Assembly (NCBI RefSeq): GCF_005937885.2
Contig: NZ_CP042176.1
Location: forward strand, 5,761,501 to 5,825,500
Direction of reading: 5' to 3'
DNA length: 64,000 nt
Source: Bradyrhizobium sp. KBS0727
GTDB taxonomy: Bacteria; Pseudomonadota; Alphaproteobacteria; Rhizobiales; Xanthobacteraceae
A program made the position numbers and the translations under genes. Under the pieces are notes generated by a model. The model saw only the letters and a program-made list of their open reading frames with translations, did not search any database and had not been told where the DNA came from. Positions 51,664 to 61,380 of the stretch are shown piece after piece (within the stretch, counting starts at the first letter, position 1; the number at the start of each line of letters is the position of its first letter).

Positions 51664-52467
51664 ATGAAAGCGCGCACCGAAAACGGCAACCAGTCTCTTA
51701 TTCGCGGCCTCAGAATTCTTGAGTCGTACACGTCGTCAAAGCAAGGTTGGGGCATTCGCGAACTAGGTCGCGCCCTGGATATCGATGCGGCGACCACCTA
51801 TCGGATGGTCTCGACGCTCGCGGATCGCGGATACTTGGAACAAAATCCCGAGACGCAGAAATATCACCTTGGCCCAAAGGTCGTCCAGCTTGCCGCTAAC
51901 TATGCGACACACAACTCACTGATCGAGATTAGCTTACGCATCTTTGCCAAGTATGAATCCCAGTTTCCATACAACTTCTACGTCGGCGTCATGGGCTCCG
52001 ATGACGTGACCTATATCGCGGTCTACGAATCACGCGGACCGCTAAAAATCACCACCGAGGTCGGACAAAGCGTGAGCCTCTTCGGCTCAGCGATGGGCCG
52101 CCTGCTCATCTCCTTCGAGAGCGACGATTTCATCGAAAACCTTCTCGCAAAGAAGCCTATTGAAAAGATTACGCCGCTAACCCTCACAAGCCCGAAGGAC
52201 CTGATGCGTCAGATCCGTCAGATCCGAAAGAACGGCTACGCAGTGAACCGTGGCGAGATTTACGAAGAGATCGCCGCAGTCGCGACACCGATTACCGGGT
52301 TCGACGGAACCGTCGTCGCCGGCCTCGCCCTGTGTTTCCCCCTTCATTATCTTGACACCAAAAAACTTGACCTCGATGAGACTATTCGCCTTGCGCAAGT
52401 TATCGCGGACGAGCTCTCGGTAGCGAACCGAAGCACGGTCATTCGACGAAACTCGCAGCATCGATGA
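51664..52467 (+). CDS. IclR-family transcriptional regulator
   Basis: 267 residues: winged helix-turn-helix (SLIRGLRILESYTSSKQGWGIRELGRALDIDAATTYRMVSTLADRGYLEQ) and the IclR effector domain (HLGPKVVQLAANYATHNSLIEISL, GQSVSLFGSAMGRLLISF, GYAVNRGEIYEEIAAVATPITGFDGTVVAGLAL). Family members sense aromatic or carboxylic catabolites. It precedes a porin and catabolic genes, which are its likely targets. Confidence 0.92.
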   Translation: MKARTENGNQSLIRGLRILESYTSSKQGWGIRELGRALDIDAATTYRMVSTLADRGYLEQNPETQKYHLGPKVVQLAANYATHNSLIEISLRIFAKYESQFPYNFYVGVMGSDDVTYIAVYESRGPLKITTEVGQSVSLFGSAMGRLLISFESDDFIENLLAKKPIEKITPLTLTSPKDLMRQIRQIRKNGYAVNRGEIYEEIAAVATPITGFDGTVVAGLALCFPLHYLDTKKLDLDETIRLAQVIADELSVANRSTVIRRNSQHR

Positions 52468-53340
52468 CCTGCAGAACCCACAAATTTTCGAGGCGAACCG
52501 GAGGTCAGCCGAATATTTGGGCGCTCTTTGGGACAATGAACGGATTCTCGACCTAAGCAGCGCCCGATTCCAAACTCGTAGTATAGCGCTTTAGTATTGA
52601 CCACGGCGGCTTCCGACCCGATTCTACCTGGGCGCCGAGACTGTTCCGACCGAACCGTTATCATCGTAAATTCGGGGCGCGCCTCGCTACAAGGCGATTG
52701 AACGATTGAATCAGATATGGTTCGCATCGGTAACACCGGCCTACACGATCGATAGAGGCTTGGGTGGCCTGTTTGGCGATACCCGCCGCACGCGCGATGC
52801 GGCGAACTTCCCCCTCCTGCCTCTACGCGGCGAACCCAAGCGAACACCGAAGGCGTCGGGACGAAAGTAGGCCGACGCAAGCGCCTGCTTGATCGCCGCC
52901 TCCACGCCTTGTCAACCATTCTCGTCAGCTCGCACCGCGTTCCGGCAAGGCGAGCCCGCTCAAGGTAGCCACAAGCGCCGCAGTGCCGTTCGCCTGCGAT
53001 GGATTGTTGGTAAGTCTCTGCCGACGCAGCGCGTGGAACGGCAGCTTCTGTTCGGTACGGCGCTCGCGATTTACGGCGTCGAAGCTGCTGCTATCCGTGA
53101 AGCAATTCACATCCTCCGCCGTGGCCTCGAAACGCCCGTCCAGATCGTCCCCGATCGTTCTCCGCTCCAACCGGTGGCCAGGCAACGATCGGCTCGTCTG
53201 TTTTACTTAGTAAAACACGACTTCGATTTCGCGATGCCGAGGTCGCGAACGCTAGTGCAGAAACCGACCAATCTCCCGTTCAAACGGCTCGTTTTTGGGC
53301 TGATTTTGGCCTTGTTCGTCTTGACGTCAGGTACTTGGGG
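52468..53340. other. long spacer without a supported gene
   Basis: Nearly 0.9 kb between iclR and the porin leader. Several frames are open but have no start signal or recognisable family. On the minus strand a segment near 52925-53185 looks vaguely protein-like and may be a decayed gene. Confidence 0.4.
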
Positions 53341-53381
53341 TGATTGTATAATAGAAAAACACTGTTTTATATATTGAAACA
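53321..53381 (+). promoter_or_regulatory. porin promoter region with candidate IclR-type operator
   Basis: TTGACG (53321) and TATAAT (53347) could be -35 and -10 boxes, though their 20-base spacing is long. The imperfect dyad TGTTT...AAACA at 53363-53381 lies at the expected transcription start, resembling IclR-family sites in size and AT content. Confidence 0.4.
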
Positions 53382-53403
53382 TGAAACCAAATAGGAGGGA
53401 CGC

Positions 53404-53433
53404 CATGAAACATGCTGAAAAGCTATTTTGCTG
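53404..53433 (+). CDS. nine-residue micro-ORF in the porin leader
   Basis: ATG to TGA encoding MKHAEKLFC, preceded by an excellent AGGAGG 7 bases upstream. It lies in the AT-rich leader before the porin, 83 bases from the porin start. The strong ribosome site argues it is translated; a role as leader peptide controlling the porin is inference. Confidence 0.45.
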
Positions 53434-53515
53434 AACCGTTGAGCTAACTGGATCAAAGCCGCCCCTTTAACAGGGAGTGAGCGATCGTTATTCGTTAACT
53501 AGGAGGAGATTAGTG

Positions 53516-54997
53516 ATGGGGAAGAGCTGGCTCAGCGTGAGCAGGATCGCTCTAGGGGTAGCGTCCGTTATTACGGGCATGAGTTATGGTGCTGCGGCGC
53601 ACGCGGCAGACGTGGAATTTCCGCTGAAGGCACCACCGATAGTGCCGGACCTGACTTGGCGCGGAATCACGGTCATTGGTGCAATCGACATCGGGGGCCA
53701 ATACGAGCAGCATGGGACGCCCTATGCCGGCGGCATCGGGAGCACAGCATCTCTGATTTCACCTTATAGCGGAAATTCTCGGTGGCTCTTGTCTCCTAAC
53801 CAGTCGTTGCAATCGTACATCGGCGTCAAGGTCGAACAGCCGCTAACATCAGAACTGAAGTTTATCGCAAGAGCGGAGATGGGGTTCAATCCGACGACCG
53901 GTGACATTACAGATGGTCCGCGGAGCCTTCAAAAAAACAACGGCATTCCGTTGGCCTCGCAAACCGTAAATGCCGACAGTGCTCGAGCCGGGCAGATACT
54001 CAACGGTGAGGCGTGGGTAGGTTTTGAAAGCAAGCCTTGGGGCACAATTCATGTCGGGCGAAATAGCAGCGTCTCACTAGACATGATCGGGGCGTATGAC
54101 CCCCTCGCATCCTATGGCTTCTCTTTACTGGGTTATGTCGGCATTCTGGCCGGACAGGGAAGCTCCGAAACGGCCCGCATCGACCAATCGATAAAGTATC
54201 TTAATAGCTACGGTCCGTTCCGTACTGAGATTATGTACGGGCGTCCGGACACGAACGCGAAGGATTTCGTGCAAGGAACTATCGGTTTCGTAAAGCCCAA
54301 TTTTTCGGTCGACCTCATCGCCGGGCATATCAACGATGCTGTAGGCCTTGCTGCTCTAGGAGGGCCGGCCAACGTTGGTTCAGTCCTTCTAGGTGCTCGC
54401 GTTTTCGATACGGACATGTACGGAGCGTTTGGCAAATACGTGTTTGATGTTGGTGGAAATGGGCCTCTCACAACGTCAGATTCGAAGTTTATCGTGAGTG
54501 GCGGATATCAGCGTCTCACTTTCTCGAACCCAGCAGACGGCGGGTATGCGCCGGGGCACACTACAATTGGCGGCTATCAGATCGGTCCCGTGTTCTCAAC
54601 GAACGGTTCACCCGGTGCTGGGGTCGTCAACTACGCCTATACAGGTGGTGATCGACAGGTAGACATCGCCTTCATTGCTGGCAAATACCAGTATGATTCC
54701 CAACTGTCGTTTGCCCTCGCGTATTATTGGCTCAACCAGAACAGCTTCGGGTTAGGGGTCAACAGCATTCCAGGCATTGTAGCCCCGGCATACTCGAGCA
54801 CAAAGTGCTCAAGCAGTTCCTTCACCAACTGCGCTGGCTCCGAGAACGTCGTTTCATTCCGAACTGACTATCGGTGGACGAAGAACGTTATGATTTATGG
54901 AGGATCTACCTACTCGAAAGTCAGCGGTGGAATGGCGTTCTCATATCTCAACACATCCACGTTTGTGCATACTGCGGGCGTCAGACTCACCTTCTGA
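53516..54997 (+). CDS. outer-membrane porin (large beta-barrel)
   Basis: 493 residues from ATG 53516, preceded by AGGAGGAG. A signal peptide ends at YGAAAHA/ADVEF. The mature protein is rich in alternating beta strands and closes with HTAGVRLTF, the terminal phenylalanine typical of Gram-negative porins. SSSSFTNCAGSE and a GGDRQVDIAFIAGKYQYDSQLSFALAYYWLNQ segment lie in the last third. Lower GC and codon use differ from the trb genes. Its place beside IclR and catabolic genes suggests substrate uptake. Confidence 0.85.
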   Translation: MGKSWLSVSRIALGVASVITGMSYGAAAHAADVEFPLKAPPIVPDLTWRGITVIGAIDIGGQYEQHGTPYAGGIGSTASLISPYSGNSRWLLSPNQSLQSYIGVKVEQPLTSELKFIARAEMGFNPTTGDITDGPRSLQKNNGIPLASQTVNADSARAGQILNGEAWVGFESKPWGTIHVGRNSSVSLDMIGAYDPLASYGFSLLGYVGILAGQGSSETARIDQSIKYLNSYGPFRTEIMYGRPDTNAKDFVQGTIGFVKPNFSVDLIAGHINDAVGLAALGGPANVGSVLLGARVFDTDMYGAFGKYVFDVGGNGPLTTSDSKFIVSGGYQRLTFSNPADGGYAPGHTTIGGYQIGPVFSTNGSPGAGVVNYAYTGGDRQVDIAFIAGKYQYDSQLSFALAYYWLNQNSFGLGVNSIPGIVAPAYSSTKCSSSSFTNCAGSENVVSFRTDYRWTKNVMIYGGSTYSKVSGGMAFSYLNTSTFVHTAGVRLTF

Positions 54998-55254
54998 TGA
55001 AGCTAGGGATGGGCAGCGCTCGGACAGACATGGAGGTCGTGTAGTCCGGCGACTTGCACTCAAATTACCACCGCGGATGGATGCCCCCATCCGCGGAGCC
55101 TGGCGGGGTGAGGGACCGACGTCGGCCCCTCACTCTGATGGTAACGCCTGCGCTGCGGTTGGTGTGGTCGCCATCAAGCCAGCACACTAGATTCCAGGCA
55201 GTACGTTGAGAGTATCGAAGTTGAAGGACGCAGCTTAGCGGGTCAACCAAATCG

Positions 55255-55587
55255 ATGGCGACAAGCCAACACTGCCAGCGGCGCGTTACATTCGACGTGC
55301 AAACGCTCAACGCCTATCGACAGATGACGGTGCTGATACCACCCGGATGGCCGATCCCGGTTCGCGAACAATCGGTGCATGAGCCGGACAGGATCATTGC
55401 ATCAATCAAGACATATGAGCCGGATCTTGTTCTGGCCTTTCCGAAGAATTTCGTCGACATGATTAGGCATGGCTTTGACGCGCAGTATGTATCAAGCGTT
55501 GCAGGGCCGGCTGTCCACGGGGGATCGCCGGTTGGTTTGCCATTGCAAGCACGCCGATGGCAAGCCGCTAGGATCGCTCAACGTTGA
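55255..55587 (+). CDS. hypothetical protein or gene fragment
   Basis: Up to 110 residues. The middle (EPDRIIASIKTYEPDLVLAFPKNFVDMIRHGFDA) looks like real protein, perhaps the remnant of a larger enzyme; the ends do not. No clear ribosome site. It overlaps the EamA gene start by 4 bases. The surrounding 54998-55254 shows nothing else. Confidence 0.3.
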   Translation: MATSQHCQRRVTFDVQTLNAYRQMTVLIPPGWPIPVREQSVHEPDRIIASIKTYEPDLVLAFPKNFVDMIRHGFDAQYVSSVAGPAVHGGSPVGLPLQARRWQAARIAQR

Positions 55588-56570
55588 GAATATTGGATCA
55601 TCGGAATTCCCCTGTGCAGCGGCAAGTGGGCGGTAAGGCAGATCCACAGACAGGGCGCGCATTGAACGACGTTCCAGACGTTCTCGTTCGGCTCGTCCTG
55701 CCCTTCCTGTTTGTCGTGTTGTACAGCTCGGGCTACATCGCCAGCAAAACCGGCACGTTCTACACGGGCCCGATGACGTTTCTCGTGTTGAGGTTGCTGA
55801 TTCCGATCGTCTTTCTCGGCATCATCATAAAATGGACGAAAGCCCCGTGGCCGAAGACAGCGTTGGAGACGCTGCACATCGCCGTCGCCGGCATACTTCT
55901 TCATGTTGTGTGTTTTGGAGGAGCGCTGCTGGCCTTTAAGTTCGGGGTCGAGGCGGGCGTCGTGGCCCTGATTTCGGGGGTGCATCCGGTGTTGATAACT
56001 GTATTGGCAAGCCTCATGCTGGGGGAGCGAAGCAACCGATACCATCAGATCGGTCTGGTTGTCGGCTTGCTTGGCGTGGTTCTCGTGGTCTGGCACAAGC
56101 TGGAGAACGGCGTAGGTTCGAGGGTTGGATTTCTCGCGGCCGTGTTAGCCTTGTGTGGGCTCTCTGGAAATGCGCTTTACCAAAAGCGCTTCTGCCAACA
56201 GATGGATCTGCGCACCGGTTCGATAATACAGCACGTGGCCGCTGCGTTGTTTGTCGCCCTTCCAGCGATTTGTCTGGAGGGCTTCTCCGTCAGTTGGTCC
56301 TTGCCGTTGGGCATTGCGCTGCTGTGGTCCGGTGTTGTGTTGTCTTTGGGTGCATTGATGATCTTCTTTACGCTCATTCGGCGCGACGCCGTGTCAAAGA
56401 CGCAGGCAGTATTCTTCCTCGTGCCTCCCACGACGGCTATTCTCGGGTGGATGTTTTTCCGGGAGCTGCCCAGCTCGTTGTATCTAGTTGGACTGCTGCT
56501 CACTGTGGCAGGAGTGTCCATGGTCAACCTTGTGCCTACCGTCTGCGCGACTGGCAAAGGGGATGCATGA
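55584..56570 (+). CDS. EamA-family (DMT) transporter
   Basis: 328 residues with about ten membrane helices in two EamA repeats: VLPFLFVVLYSSGYIASKTGTFYTGPMTFLVLRLLIPIVFLGI opens the first, LAAVLALCGLSGNALYQKRFC the second, and VPPTTAILGWMFFRELPSSLYLVGLLLTVAGVSMV closes. DMT proteins export amino acids, drugs or metabolites. The first 30 residues are polar, so the true start may be further in. Confidence 0.88.
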   Translation: MRILDHRNSPVQRQVGGKADPQTGRALNDVPDVLVRLVLPFLFVVLYSSGYIASKTGTFYTGPMTFLVLRLLIPIVFLGIIIKWTKAPWPKTALETLHIAVAGILLHVVCFGGALLAFKFGVEAGVVALISGVHPVLITVLASLMLGERSNRYHQIGLVVGLLGVVLVVWHKLENGVGSRVGFLAAVLALCGLSGNALYQKRFCQQMDLRTGSIIQHVAAALFVALPAICLEGFSVSWSLPLGIALLWSGVVLSLGALMIFFTLIRRDAVSKTQAVFFLVPPTTAILGWMFFRELPSSLYLVGLLLTVAGVSMVNLVPTVCATGKGDA

Positions 56571-56866
56571 AGACGCGCGCGGCAGCGCTCCTTCGTAAGT
56601 TTGGGCTGACGTTATTCGATGCCGCATCAAACCTACGAGGCTACGAGCTGATGCTCGTTGCGACTATACGGCTCTAGCTTTTGTATGGCAAAACTCGTGA
56701 TTCCGGGGACGAGACTGCAAGACTTTTTGCTCCAACAGTACTAGATCTAAAACGCGACGTAGCTCCGTTAGCGCCGGACCGTCGTCCGCCGCCTTCAGAT
56801 CCGTCTTTCTCCGAGCCTGTTGCTTGCCCGGGGTCTACCCGCGCGGCCGTTGCGGGACGTAATGAT

Positions 56867-58324
56867 TCAGATGACGCGAAAATATCCCATCATTCCGCTC
56901 TCTTGGTGTTCGATGACGTGGCAATGAAACATCCAATCGCCGGGATTATCGGCTACAAAGGCGACCTCAGCCTGTTCTTTTGGTAGCAGCAACAGCGTAT
57001 CTGCCTGATGTTGCGGTCTGCTTTGCTTGTTGGAGCGCAGCAGTTTGAACGTATGGCCATGAATGTGGATGGGATGAACGAACGGCGAGTCGTTCGTCAG
57101 CGTGAAAATATAAGATTGTTCGCGCCTCAGCACGGCCAGCGGCGGCGGCAAACGCGCATGATCGCCATCAGGCCAGGGCAGACCGTTAATCGTCCAGAAG
57201 ATCTTGGAACTGATGCAGAGCGAACCAAGGGTAGTGCCCAGTGTATCCTCCGCCGCCGAAATGACTTCTCCTGCATCGCTGGCCCGAAATAGAAAGTTCA
57301 GCCGCTCCGCATTTTGGAGGTTCGGCTCGGGAATCCGCGAAGCGCGCAATGGCGCGGGATTGAAAGCCGTCTTGCGTCGGGGAGCGCCCTTGCCGACGAA
57401 CTGCGCGAGTTCCACGCGCTTCGGCGGGGATTTGTCAACCAGCCGGGCGAACTTCCCTTCTGAAGGCGCGCGCAGCACAAGGTCGATACGCATGGCGGGC
57501 CCCATCGACCAGAGCTCGAGCGGGAACGGCTGCACCGCAAGCCCGTCGATCGCAACAATCGCTGCTTCAGCGTCCTCGACTCCGATCTGCATCACCCGCG
57601 TTGGATCGGTGTTGATGACGCGCAGACGGCAATCGCCTGACGCAGGCAGGGGTATTTCAGGATTTCTGGCGCCATTGGCGGTGCGAAGCGCCCCATAGGT
57701 GCCCGCGCGCGCTGCCCCGCGCAGCGTGTAAAAGTCGCTGAACTGCCCGGTTTCAAGGTCGACCTGCCAATCGCGCAGTAGCAGGACGTTATCACTGTCG
57801 TATGGTTCAGTGGTGTCGCCGTCCACGATGAGGATGCCCTCGAGGCCGCGACCAAGCTGTTCAACCGTGTTGCAATGCGTGTGAAACCAAAACGTGCCAG
57901 CATCGGGCGGTATGAAACTGTAAAGGAAGCTCTCACCGGGCTGCACTGGGGCCTGAACAAGGTAAGGTACGCCATCCTGATCATTTGGAAGACGGATGCC
58001 GTGCCAATGGATCGAGGTAGATTCTTCTGCTCGCGGAAGCCGGTTTTCCAGCGTCGCTTCCAGCCGGTCGCCCAGGTTGAGGCGAATCACCGGCGGCCAT
58101 TCGCCCTCGGCGAAAGTCCACATCGGCAGTGAACGCCCGTCAAAGCAGGGCAGCGCAATGGCCCGCTCGGCGGCGGTGAAGTGAACGGCAACCGTCTCGC
58201 CGTTGATCATCTCGACTGGGGCGCCGAGCCTGCGGGTGTAGCGGGGCCGAGCGCTGGACGCCGCGAACGCGGCTGCGGTTCCAATGCAAGCCACACCAGC
58301 TACCAATTGCCTACGCGTCAACAT
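56867..58324 (-). CDS. Tat-exported multicopper oxidase
   Basis: 485 residues. LTRRQLVAGVACIGTAAAFAASS is a Tat-type signal. All four copper motifs are present: HWHG (TSIHWHGIRLP), HTHC (FWFHTHCNTVEQLGRGL), HPIHIHGH and HCHVIEHQESGMMGYF. Multicopper oxidases pass electrons from organics, phenols or metals to oxygen. It lies head to tail with the cytochrome c and amidohydrolase genes on the same strand, 43 bases downstream of the cytochrome gene, suggesting a shared periplasmic pathway. Confidence 0.92.
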   Translation of the reverse strand: MLTRRQLVAGVACIGTAAAFAASSARPRYTRRLGAPVEMINGETVAVHFTAAERAIALPCFDGRSLPMWTFAEGEWPPVIRLNLGDRLEATLENRLPRAEESTSIHWHGIRLPNDQDGVPYLVQAPVQPGESFLYSFIPPDAGTFWFHTHCNTVEQLGRGLEGILIVDGDTTEPYDSDNVLLLRDWQVDLETGQFSDFYTLRGAARAGTYGALRTANGARNPEIPLPASGDCRLRVINTDPTRVMQIGVEDAEAAIVAIDGLAVQPFPLELWSMGPAMRIDLVLRAPSEGKFARLVDKSPPKRVELAQFVGKGAPRRKTAFNPAPLRASRIPEPNLQNAERLNFLFRASDAGEVISAAEDTLGTTLGSLCISSKIFWTINGLPWPDGDHARLPPPLAVLRREQSYIFTLTNDSPFVHPIHIHGHTFKLLRSNKQSRPQHQADTLLLLPKEQAEVAFVADNPGDWMFHCHVIEHQESGMMGYFRVI

Positions 58325-58367
58325 CGGGCTTCTCCGGCGCTGTCAGGTCTATGACGATCAGACAAAA

Positions 58368-59282
58368 TCATTTCTTCAACAACGACTCTAGCGTGGGGTT
58401 TGGCTCATTGGCTCGTTTGACGGGCGGCAGCGTGCGGACATACGCGACGACGGCGTCTAGATCCTCGGAGGTCAAATTCTTCAAGAAGTGATAGGGCATG
58501 AGCGGGATGAGCTGATTGCCATCTCTATCGATTCCCTTCGTGATCGCGCGCTTCAGCTGCTCGTCGGTCATGTTGCCAATTCCGGTTTCCATATCGGATG
58601 TGATATTGCGCGATTTGACGAGCGCGCCCGCGAATTCAAACACAACGCCGCCGGCGCCAGTTTGGTGCTCGTAGTCCCGCTCCGGCCCAACCTGCGGTGT
58701 ATGGCATTCCAGGCAGTACGCCGCGGTGACGACGTAGCGACCATAGGCGACCTTGTCGCTCTTGGGCGGGGCAGGCTCGCCCTTCGCGGCAGGTCTCGGC
58801 TTGAGCGGAATCTTGTATTTAGGTTCAGGCACTTCATTATGTATCGGCTTCATCGTGCGCAGATATGCGACGATCGCTTTGGCATCGTCGTCTGACAACT
58901 TGTTGAGCATGTCGAACGGCATAGGCGGCCCGAGCGTCTTACCCTCCTTGGTGACGCCTTCGCGCATGGCGCGGATGATCTGCTCATCGGTCCAGCTGCC
59001 GATGCCGGTGTCGTGGTCTGGAGTGAGATTGCGCGAATAGGTCACAAAAGCCGGACTTGTGAATTTTTGACCGCCGGCGAGAAACTTGCTCATGTCGGCC
59101 AGCAAATCGGGTCCGCGCTCGGTGTGGCAATTGCCGCATAGAGCTGGGCCCTTGACCAGATATTCGCCGCGCGCCACCTGCGCCTTCTGATGCTCGACGT
59201 TAGCAGACCGACTCTGGGCACTGGCCGGCAAGGCAAAGATTAACGCTCCAATGCCGATAGTTGCGCTGATTTTGACTCGCAT
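58368..59282 (-). CDS. periplasmic dihaem cytochrome c
   Basis: 304 residues from ATG 59282 (MRVKISATIGIGALIFALPASAQ signal peptide). Two haem-binding motifs, CGNCH and CLECH, each in a class I domain, with methionine ligand regions such as LGPPMPFDMLNKLSDDDAKAIVAYLRTM and LIPLMPYHFLKNLTSEDLDAVVAYVRTL. Such subunits carry electrons from periplasmic dehydrogenases or to oxidases. It lies between the amidohydrolase and the multicopper oxidase in one strand. Confidence 0.92.
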   Translation of the reverse strand: MRVKISATIGIGALIFALPASAQSRSANVEHQKAQVARGEYLVKGPALCGNCHTERGPDLLADMSKFLAGGQKFTSPAFVTYSRNLTPDHDTGIGSWTDEQIIRAMREGVTKEGKTLGPPMPFDMLNKLSDDDAKAIVAYLRTMKPIHNEVPEPKYKIPLKPRPAAKGEPAPPKSDKVAYGRYVVTAAYCLECHTPQVGPERDYEHQTGAGGVVFEFAGALVKSRNITSDMETGIGNMTDEQLKRAITKGIDRDGNQLIPLMPYHFLKNLTSEDLDAVVAYVRTLPPVKRANEPNPTLESLLKK

Positions 59283-59323
59283 GGTCGCCCCCTCGGATAG
59301 ATGTGCCCGTGGCATCACAATCG

Positions 59324-60424
59324 TCACGCCTTGCGCCAGTTGGGGAGAATTCGCAGCACGTTCTCGCGCTCGATCAGCTTGAGATCCGCCGCGCTGAACG
59401 CGGTCGCGAGGCTTTTCACATGGTCCTCGGACGTGCGGTACGGAAAATCGCTACCGAACACCACTTGCGACACCGGAACGAGTTTGACCAATGCGCCGAT
59501 CGTCACTGCGCGGGCGATCTGGGCGGTGTCATAGTAGAAACGTTGTAATTCCTTGTCGACCGCCTCGCGGGTGAACCTGTCCTTGTAGGGCTGGGTCGTC
59601 ACCATCTGGACCTGAAGCCGCTCGGCGATGGCGGTCAGGACGCCGCCACCATGCGAGAAGATAAAATTAATGTCCTGGTAGCGCTGCGAGGTGCCGCTGA
59701 AGATCAGGCTGGCGATCGTGCGGGTGGTATCAGTGCCGAATTCGACAGTCGCGTCGGGCAGGCCTTGGACCAGATTGACGCAGCAATTGGCCCCGGTCGG
59801 GTGGGTGTATACGGTCGCCTTGCGCCGATTCAGTTCCTCCCAGATCGGGGCGAAATGCGAATAACCAAGCCATTTGTCGCCGTAGCTCGTCATCACGCCG
59901 ATGCCATCGGCCTTCAGGACGTCGAACGCGTATTCAATTTCTTTCAGACTCTCGTCTATATGATGCAGCGGCAGCATCGCGAAGAAGCCAAACCGCCCGG
60001 GATGATCAATCGCCAGTGTCTTTGCGTATTCGTTTGACCCGCGCGCGACGCGCGCGGCTTCTTCTCTACCGAGGAAGCCAACCTGCGGAGTTGTCGGCGA
60101 CGTTATCGCGGTTGCAACGCCCCCTTTGTCCATGTCGTCAAGTGACTTCTGGATCGTCCAGTTGTTGACAAGGGGGTCGCCCAAGCCCGCCTTCTTCAGC
60201 GCCTCGACCCAGATTGGCGGAGCAACGTGATGGTGCACGTCAATGGGCGGGGCAACGCCTTGGGCGTCGGCCTTGGAGATGAAGCGGATGCCCGAGCCGC
60301 CCAGGACAGCAGTCCCAAGCGCAGCGCTCGCCTTAGTGAGGAATGCACGACGCGACCGGTCCGCCGGCGCCGGCACCGATTGCGGGCCACAGCAATCGCA
60401 TCGCGGAGTCAGCAAGCTACTCAT
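59324..60424 (-). CDS. Tat-exported amidohydrolase (ACMSD / decarboxylase type)
   Basis: 366 residues. RSRRAFLTKASAALGTAVLG is a Tat signal. The metal-binding TIM-barrel signature is IDVHHHVAPP near residue 62, with YTHPTG, FIFSHGGGVL and the late Asp in VVFGSDFPYRTSEDH. This subfamily of amidohydrolases contains aromatic-acid decarboxylases (ACMSD, 6-methylsalicylate decarboxylase types). A Tat-exported version is less usual. Adjacent cytochrome c and oxidase genes suggest an extracytoplasmic route for an aromatic compound. Confidence 0.88.
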   Translation of the reverse strand: MSSLLTPRCDCCGPQSVPAPADRSRRAFLTKASAALGTAVLGGSGIRFISKADAQGVAPPIDVHHHVAPPIWVEALKKAGLGDPLVNNWTIQKSLDDMDKGGVATAITSPTTPQVGFLGREEAARVARGSNEYAKTLAIDHPGRFGFFAMLPLHHIDESLKEIEYAFDVLKADGIGVMTSYGDKWLGYSHFAPIWEELNRRKATVYTHPTGANCCVNLVQGLPDATVEFGTDTTRTIASLIFSGTSQRYQDINFIFSHGGGVLTAIAERLQVQMVTTQPYKDRFTREAVDKELQRFYYDTAQIARAVTIGALVKLVPVSQVVFGSDFPYRTSEDHVKSLATAFSAADLKLIERENVLRILPNWRKA

Positions 60425-60483
60425 AATCGTTTTCCCGTTCGATTTTATGATTGGACTGGTCCGAGACGCCTACGAAATGCTGC

Positions 60484-60975
60484 TGTCGTGTCATAGCGCT
60501 CCCGTTGCTTCCTGGGCTGCACTACGTCCCCGGGGAACGCCGCAGCGCTGTCCCTCAACGACATCGATCGCTGGAAGAAGCTACGGCCCTTCGAACGAAT
60601 GGACGAGCGCAAGCCGAGCGCACGCCAGTTCGTCGTTCGAACAGAAAGATAGTCCCGAGCCATCATTGGCATTCGCGTCGCTGGCCGGGCAATTCAAGCG
60701 CCTCCCCCAGAAATGTATTCCTTTGCCTGCGATCTGATCTTTTTCGGCTCGGACGTTCGGCTTTTAGGGAACGGTCGGCCGCCTGCTCTTCAATCCGCCA
60801 GCCCCGAAGCACAATCAAAAAAACGCACTTCGAGAATTGGATATTCTAACGATCATCGTGGGAGCGAATGACTTCTTCAACTTCGCCTCTTAATCTTGCT
60901 TAGGATCGCGCCATCTTTCGTGCTGCGCTTTTTACAGCGCTGATGATCTCCGGATAAGCCGCACATCGGCACAGA
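60484..60975. repeat. diverged direct repeat, right copy
   Basis: Counterpart of 49801-50153. It covers the spacer between the amidohydrolase and the 2Fe-2S subunit gene and runs into the 3' end of that gene. Blocks 60484-60507 and 60660-60975 align; 60508-60659 is extra. Confidence 0.7.
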
Positions 60976-61379
60976 TTTCCCGCCAGATAGTTCCTGATTT
61001 CTTCATCCGTCGGCATCGGATTTTCTTCCAGCAGCTTGTGCGTCATCAAAATAAAGCCCGACGTGCAGAAGCCGCATTGGAACGCGCCTTCGTCGATATA
61101 CGCCTGTTGCACCAGGCTCAAACGACCGTCGCGATCGAGGTTCTCAATCGTCTCAACGGACTTGCCGTCAATGAATGCAGCAGGGCACAGGCAACCTGAG
61201 ACCGCGATATCATCGACGATCACGGTACAGCAGCCACACAGACCCTGGCCGCAGCTTTCGCGGGCGCCGTGGAGATCCAGCCTGTTCAACAACTCGACAA
61301 GGTTTTCATGGGTCTGAACGAGCATTTCGGCCTTGCTTCCATTCAGTACAAAGCTGATCGACTTGGCGTGCTGATTCAT
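60900..61379 (-). CDS. (2Fe-2S)-binding subunit of a molybdenum hydroxylase
   Basis: 159 residues of the CoxS/XdhC-type iron-sulfur subunit. The plant-type cluster is ARESCGQGLCGCCTVIVDD with a distant Cys (CLCPAAF), and the second cluster uses QCGFCTSGF and CRCAAYPEI. It hands electrons from the molybdenum site to FAD. It starts 1 base after the large-subunit stop on the same strand and is the last gene of the three-gene operon. Confidence 0.93.
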   Translation of the reverse strand: MNQHAKSISFVLNGSKAEMLVQTHENLVELLNRLDLHGARESCGQGLCGCCTVIVDDIAVSGCLCPAAFIDGKSVETIENLDRDGRLSLVQQAYIDEGAFQCGFCTSGFILMTHKLLEENPMPTDEEIRNYLAGNLCRCAAYPEIISAVKSAARKMARS

Positions 61380-61380
61380 C

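Noticed and set aside
52889..53377. 162-codon plus-strand frame before the porin
   Set aside because: No start signal, unlike any family, and it overlaps promoter elements of the porin; treated as non-coding.
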